Assembly: GCA_051294375.1 (NCBI GenBank)
Contig: CM119271.1
Coordinates: forward strand, 10,791,376 to 10,855,375
Origin: Paraspadella gotoi
Taxonomy: Eukaryota > Chaetognatha
DNA length: 64,000 nt
Reading direction: 5' to 3'
The translations under genes were made by a program, and so were the position numbers. This document shows positions 1 to 10,910 of the stretch, piece after piece; position 1 is the first letter of the stretch, and each line of letters starts with the position of its first letter. The notes below the pieces were generated by a model. That model was not told the DNA's origin and did no database searches. It worked only from the letters and a program-made list of their open reading frames with translations.

Positions 1-109
1 TTGCTGTTTTATTGTTTTTGTTTTTTTCTTGTTTTGCTTCCTCGGTTTTCTTAATTGTTTATCTTTTCGTTTTTTTTTTTGGCTAGATTTTTTTTCCCAA
101 AAATTTATT

Positions 110-375
110 TCCTATCCTCCTCCTCTTCTTACCTATCTCTCACCCCTTCCCTCTCCCATGACATATGTCCCACCCTCCCTCTCTTTATATATTCACGTCT
201 CTCTCTCTGTTTCTTCTCCCTCTTCCCCCTTCCCGCCTAACCCCTCTCTCTTCTCCCCTCTTCTCTCCCTCTCTCTCCCCCTTCTACCTCTCCCTCTCTC
301 CCCTCTAGGCCTCTCCCTCTCTCCCCTGTCTACCTCTCCCTCTCTCCCCTTACCTCTCCCCGCCTCTACCCCCCC
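110..375. repeat. Polypyrimidine (CT-rich) tract
   Basis: About 260 bases made almost only of C and T on the plus strand, with irregular TCTCCC and CTCTCTC units. Long open frames across it, on either strand, are by-products of the low complexity. If the next GC-rich block is a plus-strand exon, the tract would sit in the intron before it, which is common in this window. Confidence 0.9.
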
Positions 376-401
376 GCCCCCCCACTCCAACCCCAAACTC
401 T

Positions 402-640
402 CAAAAGGTTATCCCCTCTCCACGGAGTGGCGCTCTCCACATCGCCAACTCTTTCCTTTCAAGGAGTTCGTGGACGACTTCCTGACGCCTCCCGACTCGT
501 CGCTCTTTTGGTTCCAAGCCTCCACTCGCCCGGGCTGGTACGTCTCGCGAGCTGCGGGTTGTTCCCACGGGCGTTCTTGTTCGAGACTCTTGGCCGCCAG
601 CAAGTTTCCTGGAGAGTCGGTTCTGGGCTTCGAATCGGGT
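402..640 (+). CDS. Possible exon of an unrecognised protein
   Basis: A GC- and CpG-rich block in AT-rich surroundings, which in this window usually marks coding exons. On the plus strand it follows a polypyrimidine tract and an AG (ACTCTCAAAAG) and is open in one frame; its best stretch contains FQASTRPGWYVSR. A GTGAGC donor follows near 639. A second frame is also open after about 550 (contains LRVVPTGVLVRDSWPP), so one indel could separate two halves of a real exon. The PGWYVS context recalls beta-trefoil folds, but this is a guess. No start codon or second exon could be tied to it. An antisense exon is not excluded, because both minus frames are open as well. Confidence 0.25.
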
Positions 641-1306
641 GAGCCGAGCAAGATTGAAGCGCGCCAACGATGCGAGTTCATTATTTAATTCATTATTTAA
701 TTTATTTAATTATTATATTAATACGCTTATTGATGCAAAGACGAGAACAAAGTTTATTTGTTTACATGCATGGAATGACTTTTATGCATTGGACCTGAAC
801 CGATTTTTAGTGAAATATTTACCTGAATGATTGCCTATTGCATTTGATTTGTTTTAAATGAATGCATTGATTGAATGACTTATGAATGAATTATGAAATG
901 TCTTGACCGGCTTCTTTTCTGAGCAATGATTAAATGTTCAAAAATGAATCAATGACTTTAAAGATTCTATTTTTTGCATGAATTAATTATTTTTAATTAC
1001 ATTACTGACTGACTCTTTGATAACAAAAGACAGGATCAGAGGCCAAGAGTGATTCTTGACAAATTCAATTGTTTTCTGCAAGCTTGAGTTGGTCGGGTCT
1101 GGTTTTCAGTCTCCGCCACATCAGCGTTTCATATGGGCGGGGATCGCCCGATCCTCCGATCCGTTTTGGCATTTTGGCCTGAGATTTGATCTCCTGCTTA
1201 TGTTATTGTATTAATCACAAATAATTGGCAAAGCGAAAAAAATAACTTTTTCTTAATTCATTATTCTTTCATACAGGAAAGAAGATGGAAGCGAATTTAT
1301 CTCTCG
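641..1306. other. Non-coding AT-rich stretch
   Basis: AT-rich DNA without a convincing open frame. A short GC-rich island at about 1090-1165 follows a TTTTCAG that could be an acceptor, but no frame continues far enough to call an exon. The stretch ends at a 25-base N run. Confidence 0.6.
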
Positions 1307-1331
1307 NNNNNNNNNNNNNNNNNNNNNNNNN
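1307..1331. other. Assembly gap, 25 N
   Basis: Exactly 25 N. The run at 16558-16582 has the same length, and the two bracket a contig that is almost wholly an inverted repeat. A fixed round length suggests a placeholder and not a measured distance. Confidence 0.99.
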
Positions 1332-4300
1332 GGAGCAAGTTTTGGACGCCCAAAAATGCCATGTGGATCGGCGATGAGATGGGAGATGTTTGAGACCAGT
1401 GGATCATGTTTGCGTTTGCGGCAACATGCACCAGTAGTCACTTTGTACGTGTACTGGAGAAATAGCCCGGTTATGCCTCCTACGCCACAGAGGATCTGCG
1501 TCACGATGCTACGTCATCACTCTTTTCAAAGTCTAAATGTGTGCTCATCGTTTTGTGCTGTTCACTGTGTGTCATGGGTGCTATCAACTTCATCACAAAC
1601 TGGATGTCTTTCGTGATTCATAAATCAGAACTTCGTAATTTGAATTTTCATGTGTGATTTACCAACGCTACCCTATATTTTCCTAAATTATATTAAATTT
1701 CATTTTGGTATTTTTCGCATTATTTAGCTTTACTGGCCAAAAAGAAGTTACTGTGATTTGTACTTTATTTTTATAAAGTGGCCTTTTTAATTTAATTTTA
1801 TTTGCTTTAATTTGATACTCATTATTTGCTTTCTTTGGTGCGTGGCCGAGTGGAGATCCTGATTATTATTATTAGTAAGAAAGTAAATAAAAATGCCGGC
1901 CGAATTCTTTAAAAATTCCAATGCCCGCTAAGAAATATTTTGCTCCCTCTGTTCAAACGCCGGTCGCAAAACGTTACCTTATTTGGAAGTATTTTTAGAA
2001 TTGTTTACTTTACAAATGTAAACCAAATTTCTCTCTCTCTCGCCATATAAAAATGAATGCCACTTGTTACAATTAGCCAATTCGATTCCATTCGCTTTCT
2101 TGATTTCAATAAATCGATTCATCTCATTTTGTTCGCCATTTTTATCTCGACCACCTCTACTCCACCCTACTGATCACACATTAACCAACGCCTAGCCTTC
2201 CACGCCAACTCTTGAAGGACTTGTCTCTTCCCCTTCTCCACAGATCCATCGTAGAATCATCAATGACCATTTCGACTTCAAAAATGACCAATACACATAT
2301 AGGACTGAAACGAATAGAAACTTCCAGGGACACGAATGTTCTCTATCACTTCTCCAAGTACCATAGGTAAGTGCAACGTGACTGTATAAGAAAATAAGAA
2401 AGAATGAACCATCAATGACCATATCGACTTCGCAAAATGACCATCACTGATGACGGACACGGATGACTTAAGAAAAATGTTCTGCTATACCTTACTCGGC
2501 AAAGTATCCATACTTCACGCTAAGCGTGTTAAGCGATGAAATCATCGAGCGCATTCCCTCAACGATGAGCCATACCTAATCACTCACGATATTACTTCCA
2601 TCGAGCATGAGCGTACATAGTGAGACTATCCGGCGAAGAGTACTACATATGAAGTGAGAATATACACGTAACAGGAATCGAACGCTACGAACTAACTTCA
2701 AATCGGTGACGTTGGTCGGGATAGCCTAATGGCTAATAATTGAACCCGCTGACCAATATATCCTCAGTCGAGTGTCCCATATCTCGCGTTATTTTCTTAT
2801 TGTTGTGGTATGAAAGTACCCTCTACTAGTACCATTCTACACTCTACTTAATTACATAGGCAGATCCGACATTGTTTGCTCAAACTTTTCTTATTGCGAT
2901 GCGACGCCATCCTTATTGCTTTTAAGATTTTTTCCCTCTTTCTATGCTGTCTGTCGAATATTCAAATATGCCTATAAATCGCATACCTCATATACTCGTT
3001 CCACCAGTAACACGTGACTGTGCGTCTGATTCACACCTGTGTAAGTCTCTCACTGACTCACACTCTGTCAGTACTGTTCTAACACTAAGCATGGACGTCG
3101 TCTGCAGAGACAAGCCCACTAGAACGCGAGCATTAAAATCAACTATAAGTCTCTCGTCCACCACCATACCGTGCAGCCAAGCCCACTGCACGTCCGTCCT
3201 GCCCAAGCTCCGGCCGCGGTCGCTCTCCTGTCCGACGGACTTCTACGACCTGCGCCACCATCCACCTAGGAACAAAGAGAACGCGAATGAATCTACCAAT
3301 CCTCCAGATCATCGTCTCAGAACATCACTGCGTTCTCAATTGGTACCCGATGCGGCGCAAATATCATGTTATAGTTTTATCCTTCGAATAACCTATTCTC
3401 TCCCGCAAACACAATTCAATCATCTACTCGACAGTGATCTCCAATTCAGTCAGATACATATTTCGATGTCTATCGAGTCTCCATCTTTTCATGACATGGC
3501 TCGTCGTAGCCTTGTAAGAGCCAACAAATCTCTCAGACCGGTCCGAGCTGCGCGACAGCAACGAACCACGAACAAGTCAGCAATGATCGTCAATCGTAGC
3601 GACTAAAGACTCATAGAACAGCCAGGTATAATTATAATATAATGAGTAAATATATCTTCTTTAAACGCCTCAATGTAGAATTGTGATGGACAAATATTGG
3701 CGTAAGATATAAATGTTTTAAAAAAAAATCTGTGGAATCAAAACAGTAGAAAAAACCTTCCAAATTCCAATCACAAATAACTTGGAAATCCACCCCATGA
3801 TGTCTTTGGAAGACTTCGCCATAACGTAAATTATATCAACAAAAAAACACCAGATAATAGACTCTGGAATAAACATTATAGAAATTCTATATGAAAGCTC
3901 GTCAATTAATACTATATTACACTTCTGAAATACCATTTCAACCAAAGGATGCCGACTAAATTCCACTTTACCATGAGTGATTCATATTAACAACTAAATA
4001 AAATGTAAGAAGAAAAAGTTGACTGAACAAGCACTTCTCAGGAATATAAATAGGCTATCAGGAATTCCTGAATTTGAAGTTTATTGAATAATCAACCAAC
4101 AATACTGATTAAATGGCGTCGACCAATTGTATTGAAGTGAGAGAAATACCTTTATAATTTCATATATAAAAATGCATCAAAAAATATTCCCGAGGGCGGA
4201 CCAAGTTCACATTTCAATCTGATGAGTTTAGATGTCAAAATGATGTTATTTGTCAGTGAGAACCAAAAAAAAAGCGCCCTTCAATGCAAGATTTAGAATA

Positions 4301-7300
4301 CGAGTGTATTTTACACTATATTACCTAAATTTTTTCCCAGGGCGTTTTCATTGTTTGGATAAGATCAGAAATTTTAACTGAAAAATTCCATTAAAAGTCT
4401 TCCTCGATTAGTCTATTTGAACGACCGTAGACTCTATACCCGTCATCGTTCTCAACCGTAACATCATCGCCATCATACCCGTTCTGCTTAATACACCAGG
4501 ATGGCCGGCTTGCTCGGATTGTTAAGCGGTGAGGAGAACAAGTAACTGTTATCTCGTGATATAAGAATTTGCTGGAAAACCCTTGTACCCTTAACAATTC
4601 ATGATCCGAGATTTCAGAGCACCGAGACTGATGACAGGTGGATAGATAAATCGAACAACCAACACATTTTGAAAAAGATACAACATACGAACTAGCATCA
4701 CTCTCGCAGTCTAAGTATGATTCCACTATCCTATACAGTGCTGACCCAGAAGATGTCACTGACGGTCAGAATGATCATCGAATTCTTTCAATGTCTTAAA
4801 ATAACAGCTCTTACCGTATTTTTTCCCTGAGAGAAAACAAGCGGAAAAACGACCGTTGAAACGAGAGGAGCGATGCATGCTAGAGCCAAAAGTAAGTTAT
4901 ATTAAGCAACATTTGCGGCGCTGATTGAACTTTTACAAGATAACTTAACTCTAGTATCTGTGTTCTTCCTAAAGAAACCATGCAATAAACCATATTAACC
5001 ATAATCTTTCCATAGCAACTGATATTTTGCATGGATATTGTCGCGTCACTTTACCTTATACAATTCAGTCTTTACGCGCCCAAGCACTCATGTATTAAAA
5101 TTAATGCCTACTATCTTGTGTCAATTTCAATTCTTATCCTCAATAATCATAAAACCTATGATTAAAATTTCTCTGATGATACTGGGCACTCCTGTATCAC
5201 AAACTCATGCTATTAGCCAAGTTATAAATTGTTTTCAGTAATTATCTGACTCATAAAATCCTAACCAAAAAAGAAAGACCAAAAAAAGTGACACTATTAT
5301 AAATGTTTTTCATTTAATCTCACCAGGCAGAGTCTGAGTACATATATTACTAATAGATTGATACTTTTTTCATGATGACAAATCTATATATCACTTGGCT
5401 CCAGCAGCCTCTCAATAAAGTTTGACCATTCCACATCATTGCGCAAGTGAGAGTCCTCTGTGGCTGATATCGTGCTCGTTGCTGTCGTGATCTCATATTG
5501 AATGGTCAACTACTTAACTTGATATTGTAGGACATACTGACAGATATTAATGATTAAGCCGATATAGCTTAACACATTTTTATCTAATACCGTATTTATA
5601 TAAGTTTACTATAATTTGCATGGCTCATAATATGCCATTATTAACTTACTTGGTATACAAGTAACATCCCTAAAAATCTCAAGTAATCGCTTCATATGGC
5701 AAGGTAGCTATCATGGGAGAGAGAGGAATCGTCTGCTGATTCATGCAGCTTCAAACCTTTATAATTGCGCCCAAATCCGTAATCTTGAAATTTTGCCGTT
5801 TCTCTTTTCAGATGAATTTACATGATCTTGATACAAACAAATTCATTTAAATATGTTCTAATCGCTGTTAAAATTACTTATTTAATTTCAATACTCTCAA
5901 ATTCTTATGATCTTGGATGCTCGTGTAATAATCGCTTTCTTTTCGTCTGTTTTGTATTTGTTCTAAGAGATCTGGCAAAGTTTTTGTGGAATATATATCC
6001 GCTCATCTGTGTGCTGTTTGCATACTAACCGCGCGATGCATTGCATAGCTGTGCTCAATACTCATATAGGCTCTCTTTTATTCGGAGTGTTACTACTAAT
6101 TATTAGTCAAAAAACATGTACTTATAATATTAGCACTTAGGCTCCTGCACCATATTACGTGACATGAAGACGAAATAGGAATAAATATAAAAAATGCATA
6201 TAGTCAATAATTGTTACAAAACCAGCGCAAGTATTAGATTGAGTATAGATAATCACAGCTCATAGAGGCTAACGTCATCATAATTGTCAAGATATCTGAA
6301 TAATAGAGATAAATGAAAGCTAACGAAACTAGGAACATGTAATTCTCCCTCGTTCCAACTCGCAGTCCGCATTATTAGGTCACTCTCGTTTATATCGTTA
6401 TCCTTGCCTCGCAACGGCGGCTGATCTCGGTCCAAGTTGATTTTTTTTTATTAAACGTAACGTTTCCGCCGTGTGAAAAATTGGGTTTGATTGATTTTTT
6501 TTTATATACGTACGTTTCCGTTTGCCATCGAAAACGCGTTAATTTGGCCTTTTTCCTTGACATTGTTTACTCGTTGCTCCGCAACGGCCAGTGAATCCAG
6601 GTCAAGTAAGTTATTCTTCACTTTTTAGTCGTTTCTGTTTATCAGCAGATCCGACTCTATAATTCACTTTGTCGGTCCGTTCAGTCCGGTCAAGTTTCGA
6701 TGGAATCGGTAGAGTGGAAATGGTTTAAATGGAAAAAAAAACCTGTTTCACTAAATTGATTATGCTTCTTTTTCCTTTTATAATTAAATGTAAATGGCAG
6801 GATGTATTAATAAATCAAATATTAATGCAGTTAATAAATTAATCAAAAAATAATAATTATTAATCAGTCAATCAATCAAGTCAATCTTTTATTGGCATTA
6901 TTCTCATCGTCGGTCATGCTTTGTCATGTTTAGTGATGAAAAGACCTAAACAAACCATTTGAAGATTAAATTAATTAAATTAATGCCTAATTATTAATTA
7001 ATTAACTTGAATTATAAATTATCGGTAATTAAATAATGAATTATAAAATAAATATAATAAATTCAATTATTAACGATTGCAAAAAAAGCGTGACGACCGA
7101 CGAGACTTACACGTCACAAAGAAGCCTGGCCTTCACTTTATTCTCTCGCAAGACGGGCCTTTGGCCAGTCAGCGGTGATAATAAAATTAGTTGAAAATCA
7201 AAACTTACCCAATCTCTAAAGATTTGGATTAAATGAATATATATATATATATAAAATATACTACTGCTACAATATATATATATCAATCCCGTTTGCCAAA

Positions 7301-9305
7301 TTGAAATTTACCTCGGATAATATTGATAGATCTATGGTAGTAGACTTAATTTGACTGTGCTTCCATGATTTCATGAGGAGATTAAAATTCGAGGTTGTTC
7401 TGAGAAAAAAATAAAAAGAATTTGCTCTGTTTCATTTCTTTCATTCATTCAAATTAAAAGAAATCTGATGTTTGGTGTCCTCGTGACGGAACCCTTTTTT
7501 TGAGAGCGGAGATGGAGGTGAAAACTCGAATTCTTTTATAGCCGTATCGGCCTAAATGCAATCAATCAATCAAATTATTAATCATTCAGTAACGCGTTAT
7601 CATTGTCGTCAACGCCATTATCATTTCATTGCCAAAAATGCAAGATGTGATCAAATAATTAACCAGTGGCTGCGCCACCACATGTAAATCGGCTTTCAAG
7701 GGCTTAAATTAAACGTTAATGTAGCACTAATAATAATTTTTTTAATTTGCATCAATATTTTTACTTATATCTTTTTTTTAAATTTGTATTAATTTTTTAA
7801 CTTCATTATTTTTTTATTTTTCATTTTCTTAACTTGCATATTTTTTCTACTTGCGTCACTTTTTAACTTGCATTAATTTTTTTTAGCTTGTATCTTTTTT
7901 TCAACTTGCTCATTTTTTTAACTTGCATCATTTTTTAACTTCATCATTTTTTTAGCTTGTATCTTTTTTTCCAACTTGCATCATTTTTTTAAACTTGCAT
8001 CATTTTTTTAACTTGCATCATTTTTTTAACTTGTATCATTTTTTTTAACTTGCATAATTTTTTTTTTAACTTGCATCATTTTTTAAACTTGTAATATTTT
8101 TTTACCTTATATATTTTTCAACTTGTATAATTTTTTCAATCTTGCATATTTTTTTTAACTTGCATTATTTTTTTAACTGCATCATTTTTTCAACTTGCAT
8201 AATTTTTTCAACTTGCAATAATTTTTTCAACTTGCATAATTTTTTCAACTTGCATAATTTTTTTCACTTGCCATAATTTTTTTCAACTTGCATAATTTTT
8301 TCAATTGCATAATTTTTCAACTGCATAATTTTTTTCAACTTGCATAATTTTTATCACTTGCCTAATTTTTTCAACTTATATAATTTTTTCAACTTGCATA
8401 ATTTTTTCAACTTATATAATTTTTTAACTTGCATAATTTCTTTAAACTTGGATAATTTTTTCAACTTGCATAATTTCTTTAAACTTGCATAATTTTTTCA
8501 CTTGCATACTTTTTTCAATTGCATACTTTTTTCAGCTTGCTGTTAATAAAAAATGAATAAAAGCTCCTAGTAAGAGAAAAAAAATGATGGAAAAAATGAC
8601 AGAAAAATAAACCAAAATTCAAGGGTAAGTAAATCGCTAAGCGATTTTTTTTCATCGAAGCCCCTTGCTGCGGCTCCTGAAGCAGCGGACTCAAACAGAC
8701 GCACAAAACTCGTCTCTTTGCTGCTTTAATTGTCGCTCTCATTGTCGCATTAGCTTCCGCCATCGTTCAAATTATCGTCGTCGTTTCCGTCGATGCCGAT
8801 CCTGTCGGACCCTAATATCTATCCCCTAATCTAACCTTAACTATAACCAAACTGTAAACAATTAATTTATCTTTCAATTATCGTCGTTTTTGTCAATCCG
8901 GATCTTCAGAGAGAGAGATAGAGCGAGAGAGAGATATTGATTCGCTGATCAGTCATACGGCAAGAGGGCCTTCGATGATTACAATACAAAGCGATTTTTT
9001 TACATGGTCTTATTTATTATCTGTTTGGTTGTTATCTACCTGACTGGTGGTTGATTCACTTTCCTCATTGCATGTTTTGTTATTATTCTCCAAACGCTTG
9101 CTTTCGCCAATTCATTTTTTTTTATCAAAATTAAAACTTTTCTTGACGAAAGTAGGATTAAGATGTACATTGATTTTTACGACAACTTTCCTTTGTTGTT
9201 TCTGAGTATCCATGGCGTAGCCGTTCGCTTTCATTATGCTTCTTGTTTAGTGCAGTAGAACAAAAAATAAAACTTCTTGAAATCAAAGAAAAAAAATATC
9301 CTTCT
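1332..9305. repeat. Left arm of giant inverted repeat
   Basis: Read as reverse complement, this arm matches 9348-16557 from end to end. Anchors: GGAGCAAGTTTTGGACGCCC at its outer end against GGCGTCCAAAA at the other outer end; the GATCCATTATCCACG-type block near 15.4-15.7 kb against its degraded partner near 2.2-2.5 kb; the (TA)n tracts at 7.23 and 11.39 kb; the 18-bp arrays; and the MAEANATMRATIKAAK reading at 8763 (-) and 9893 (+). Identity is high near the loop. It falls strongly toward 2-5 kb, where differences are mostly scattered 1-3 base insertions and deletions. Open frames here (for example 2944-3606 +, 4391-4759 -) are not conserved in the other arm and are not called as genes. Confidence 0.9.
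7740..8530. repeat. Tandem array, about 18-bp unit (left arm)
   Basis: Dozens of imperfect copies of a unit close to TTTTTTCAACTTGCATAA, with variable T-run length and CATCATT/CATAATT variants. It is the mirror image of the array at 10127-10910. Open frames through it are low-complexity artefacts (KLKKLCKLKK and its antisense). Confidence 0.92.
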
Positions 9306-9347
9306 GTGAAAAAAGTTTTTTTTCGATTTCAATAAAGTTTTTTGAAT
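9306..9347. other. Loop of the giant inverted repeat
   Basis: The two arms meet here. Flanks read AAAAAATATCCTT on the left and AAAGGATATTTTTTT on the right, separated by about 42 bases of AT-rich sequence that do not pair. The loop does not resemble the sequencing hairpin adapter I know, so a simple missed adapter is not visible. Confidence 0.8.
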
Positions 9348-9892
9348 GAAAGGATATTTTTTTCTTTGAATTTCAAGAAGGTTTTTTATTTTTTGTTCTA
9401 CTGCACTAAACAAGAAAGCATAATGAAAGCGATCGGCTACGCCATGGATATCAGAAACAACAAAGGGAAGTTTCTAAAATCATTGTACCATCTTAATCCT
9501 ACTTTTCGTCATAGAAGTTTTAAATTTTGATAAAAAAAAATGAATTGGCGAAAGCAAGCGTTTGGAGAATAATAACAAACAATGCAATGAGGAAAGTGAA
9601 TCAACCACCAGTCAAGGTATGATAACAAACAAACAGATAATAAATAAGACCATGTAAAAAATCGCCTTTGTAATTGTAATCATCGAAGCCCTCTTGCCGT
9701 ATGACTGATCAGCGAATCAATATCTCTCTCTCGCTCTATCTCTCTCTCTGAGATCCGGATTGACAAAAACGACGATAATTTGAAGATAAATTAATTGTTT
9801 ACAGTTTTGGTTATAGTTAAGGTTAGATTAGGGGATAGATATTAGGGTCCGACAGGATCGGGATCGACGGAAACGACGACGATATTTGAACG

Positions 9893-10003
9893 ATGGCGGA
9901 AGCTAATGCGACAATGAGAGCGACAATTAAAGCAGCAAAAGAGACGAGTTTTGTGCGTCTGTTTGAGTCGCTGCTTCAGGAGCCGCAGCAAGGGCTTCGA
10001 TGA
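9893..10003 (+). CDS. Possible short ORF, 36 aa
   Basis: ATGGCGGAAGC start and a 37-codon open frame (MAEANATMRATIKAAKETS...) ending in TGA at 10001. The block is GC-richer than its surroundings. In the left arm the same start is present on the minus strand (8763), but the frame shifts after residue 16, so only one arm supports this reading. It could be a first exon, a small ORF in a transposon, or chance. No family is recognised. Confidence 0.2.
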   Translation: MAEANATMRATIKAAKETSFVRLFESLLQEPQQGLR

Positions 10004-10126
10004 AAAAAAAATCGCTTTAGCGATTACTTTACCCTTGAATTTTGGTTATTTTTTTCTGTCATTTTTTTCCATCATTTTTTTTTCTCTTACTAGGAGCTTT
10101 TTATTCATTTTTTATTAACAGCAAGC

Positions 10127-10910
10127 TGAAAAAGTATGCAATTTGAAAAAAGTATGCAAGTTGAAAAAAATTATGCAAGTAAAGAAATTATGCAAGTTGA
10201 AAAAATTATCCAAGTTAAAGAAATTATGCAAGTTAAAAAATATATAAGTTGAAAAAATTATGCAAGTTGAAAAATTATATAAGTTGAAAAATTATGCAAG
10301 TTGAAAAAATTATGCAAGGTTGAAAAAATTATGCAAGTTGAAAAAATATGCAAGTTGAAAAAATTATGCAAGTTGAAAAAATTATGCAAGTTGAAAAAAA
10401 TTATGCAAGTTGAAAAAATTATGCAAGTTGAAAAAATTATGCAAGTTGAAAAAATTATGCAAGTTGAAAAAATTATGCAAGTTAAAAAAATAATGCAAGT
10501 TAAAAAAATTATGCAAGTTGAAAAATTATACAAGTTGAAAAAATTATATAAGGTAAAAAATATTACAAGTTTAAAAATGATGCAAGTTAAAAAATTATGC
10601 AAGTTAAAAAAAATGATACAAGTTAAAAATGATGGCAAGTTAAAAAAATGATGCAAGTTAAAAAAATGATGCAAGTTGAAAAAAGATACAAGCTAAAAAA
10701 ATGATGCAAGTTAAAAAATGATGCAAGTTAAAAAAATGATGCAAGTTGAAAAAAGATACAAGCTAAAAAATAATGCAAGTTAAAAAGATGACGCAAGTTA
10801 GAAAAAAATGATGCAAGTTAAGAAAATGAAAAAATAAAAAATAATGAAGTTAAAAAATAATACAAATTAAAAAAAGATATAAGTAAAAATATTGATGCAA
10901 ATTAAAAAAA
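10127..10910. repeat. Tandem array, about 18-bp unit (right arm)
   Basis: Mirror of the left-arm array: repeated TTATGCAAGTTGAAAAAA units, shifting to ATGATGCAAGTTAAAAAA toward the distal end. A related array with the same AACTTGCATAATTT core but TTGGTC spacers lies at 57107-57405. Confidence 0.92.

Noticed and set aside
2944-3606. 220-codon open frame in the left palindrome arm
   Set aside because: The matching stretch of the right arm does not keep the frame, and the protein has no recognisable motif; it arises in insertion-rich noisy sequence.
4391-4759. 122-codon minus-strand open frame
   Set aside because: Its mirror at 13550-13880 is shifted by many indels and is not open; no domain seen.
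9306-9347. Sequencing hairpin adapter at the palindrome centre
   Set aside because: The loop is AT-rich genomic-looking sequence and does not match the adapter I know; a fold-back artefact without adapter remains possible.
10258-10674. Low-complexity frames CIIFSTCIIF / KLKKLCKLKK
   Set aside because: The 18-bp tandem unit is a multiple of three, so frames stay open without coding.
10127-10910. CRISPR-like array (short repeats of regular spacing)
   Set aside because: Units are contiguous with no unique spacers, and the DNA is clearly animal nuclear sequence.
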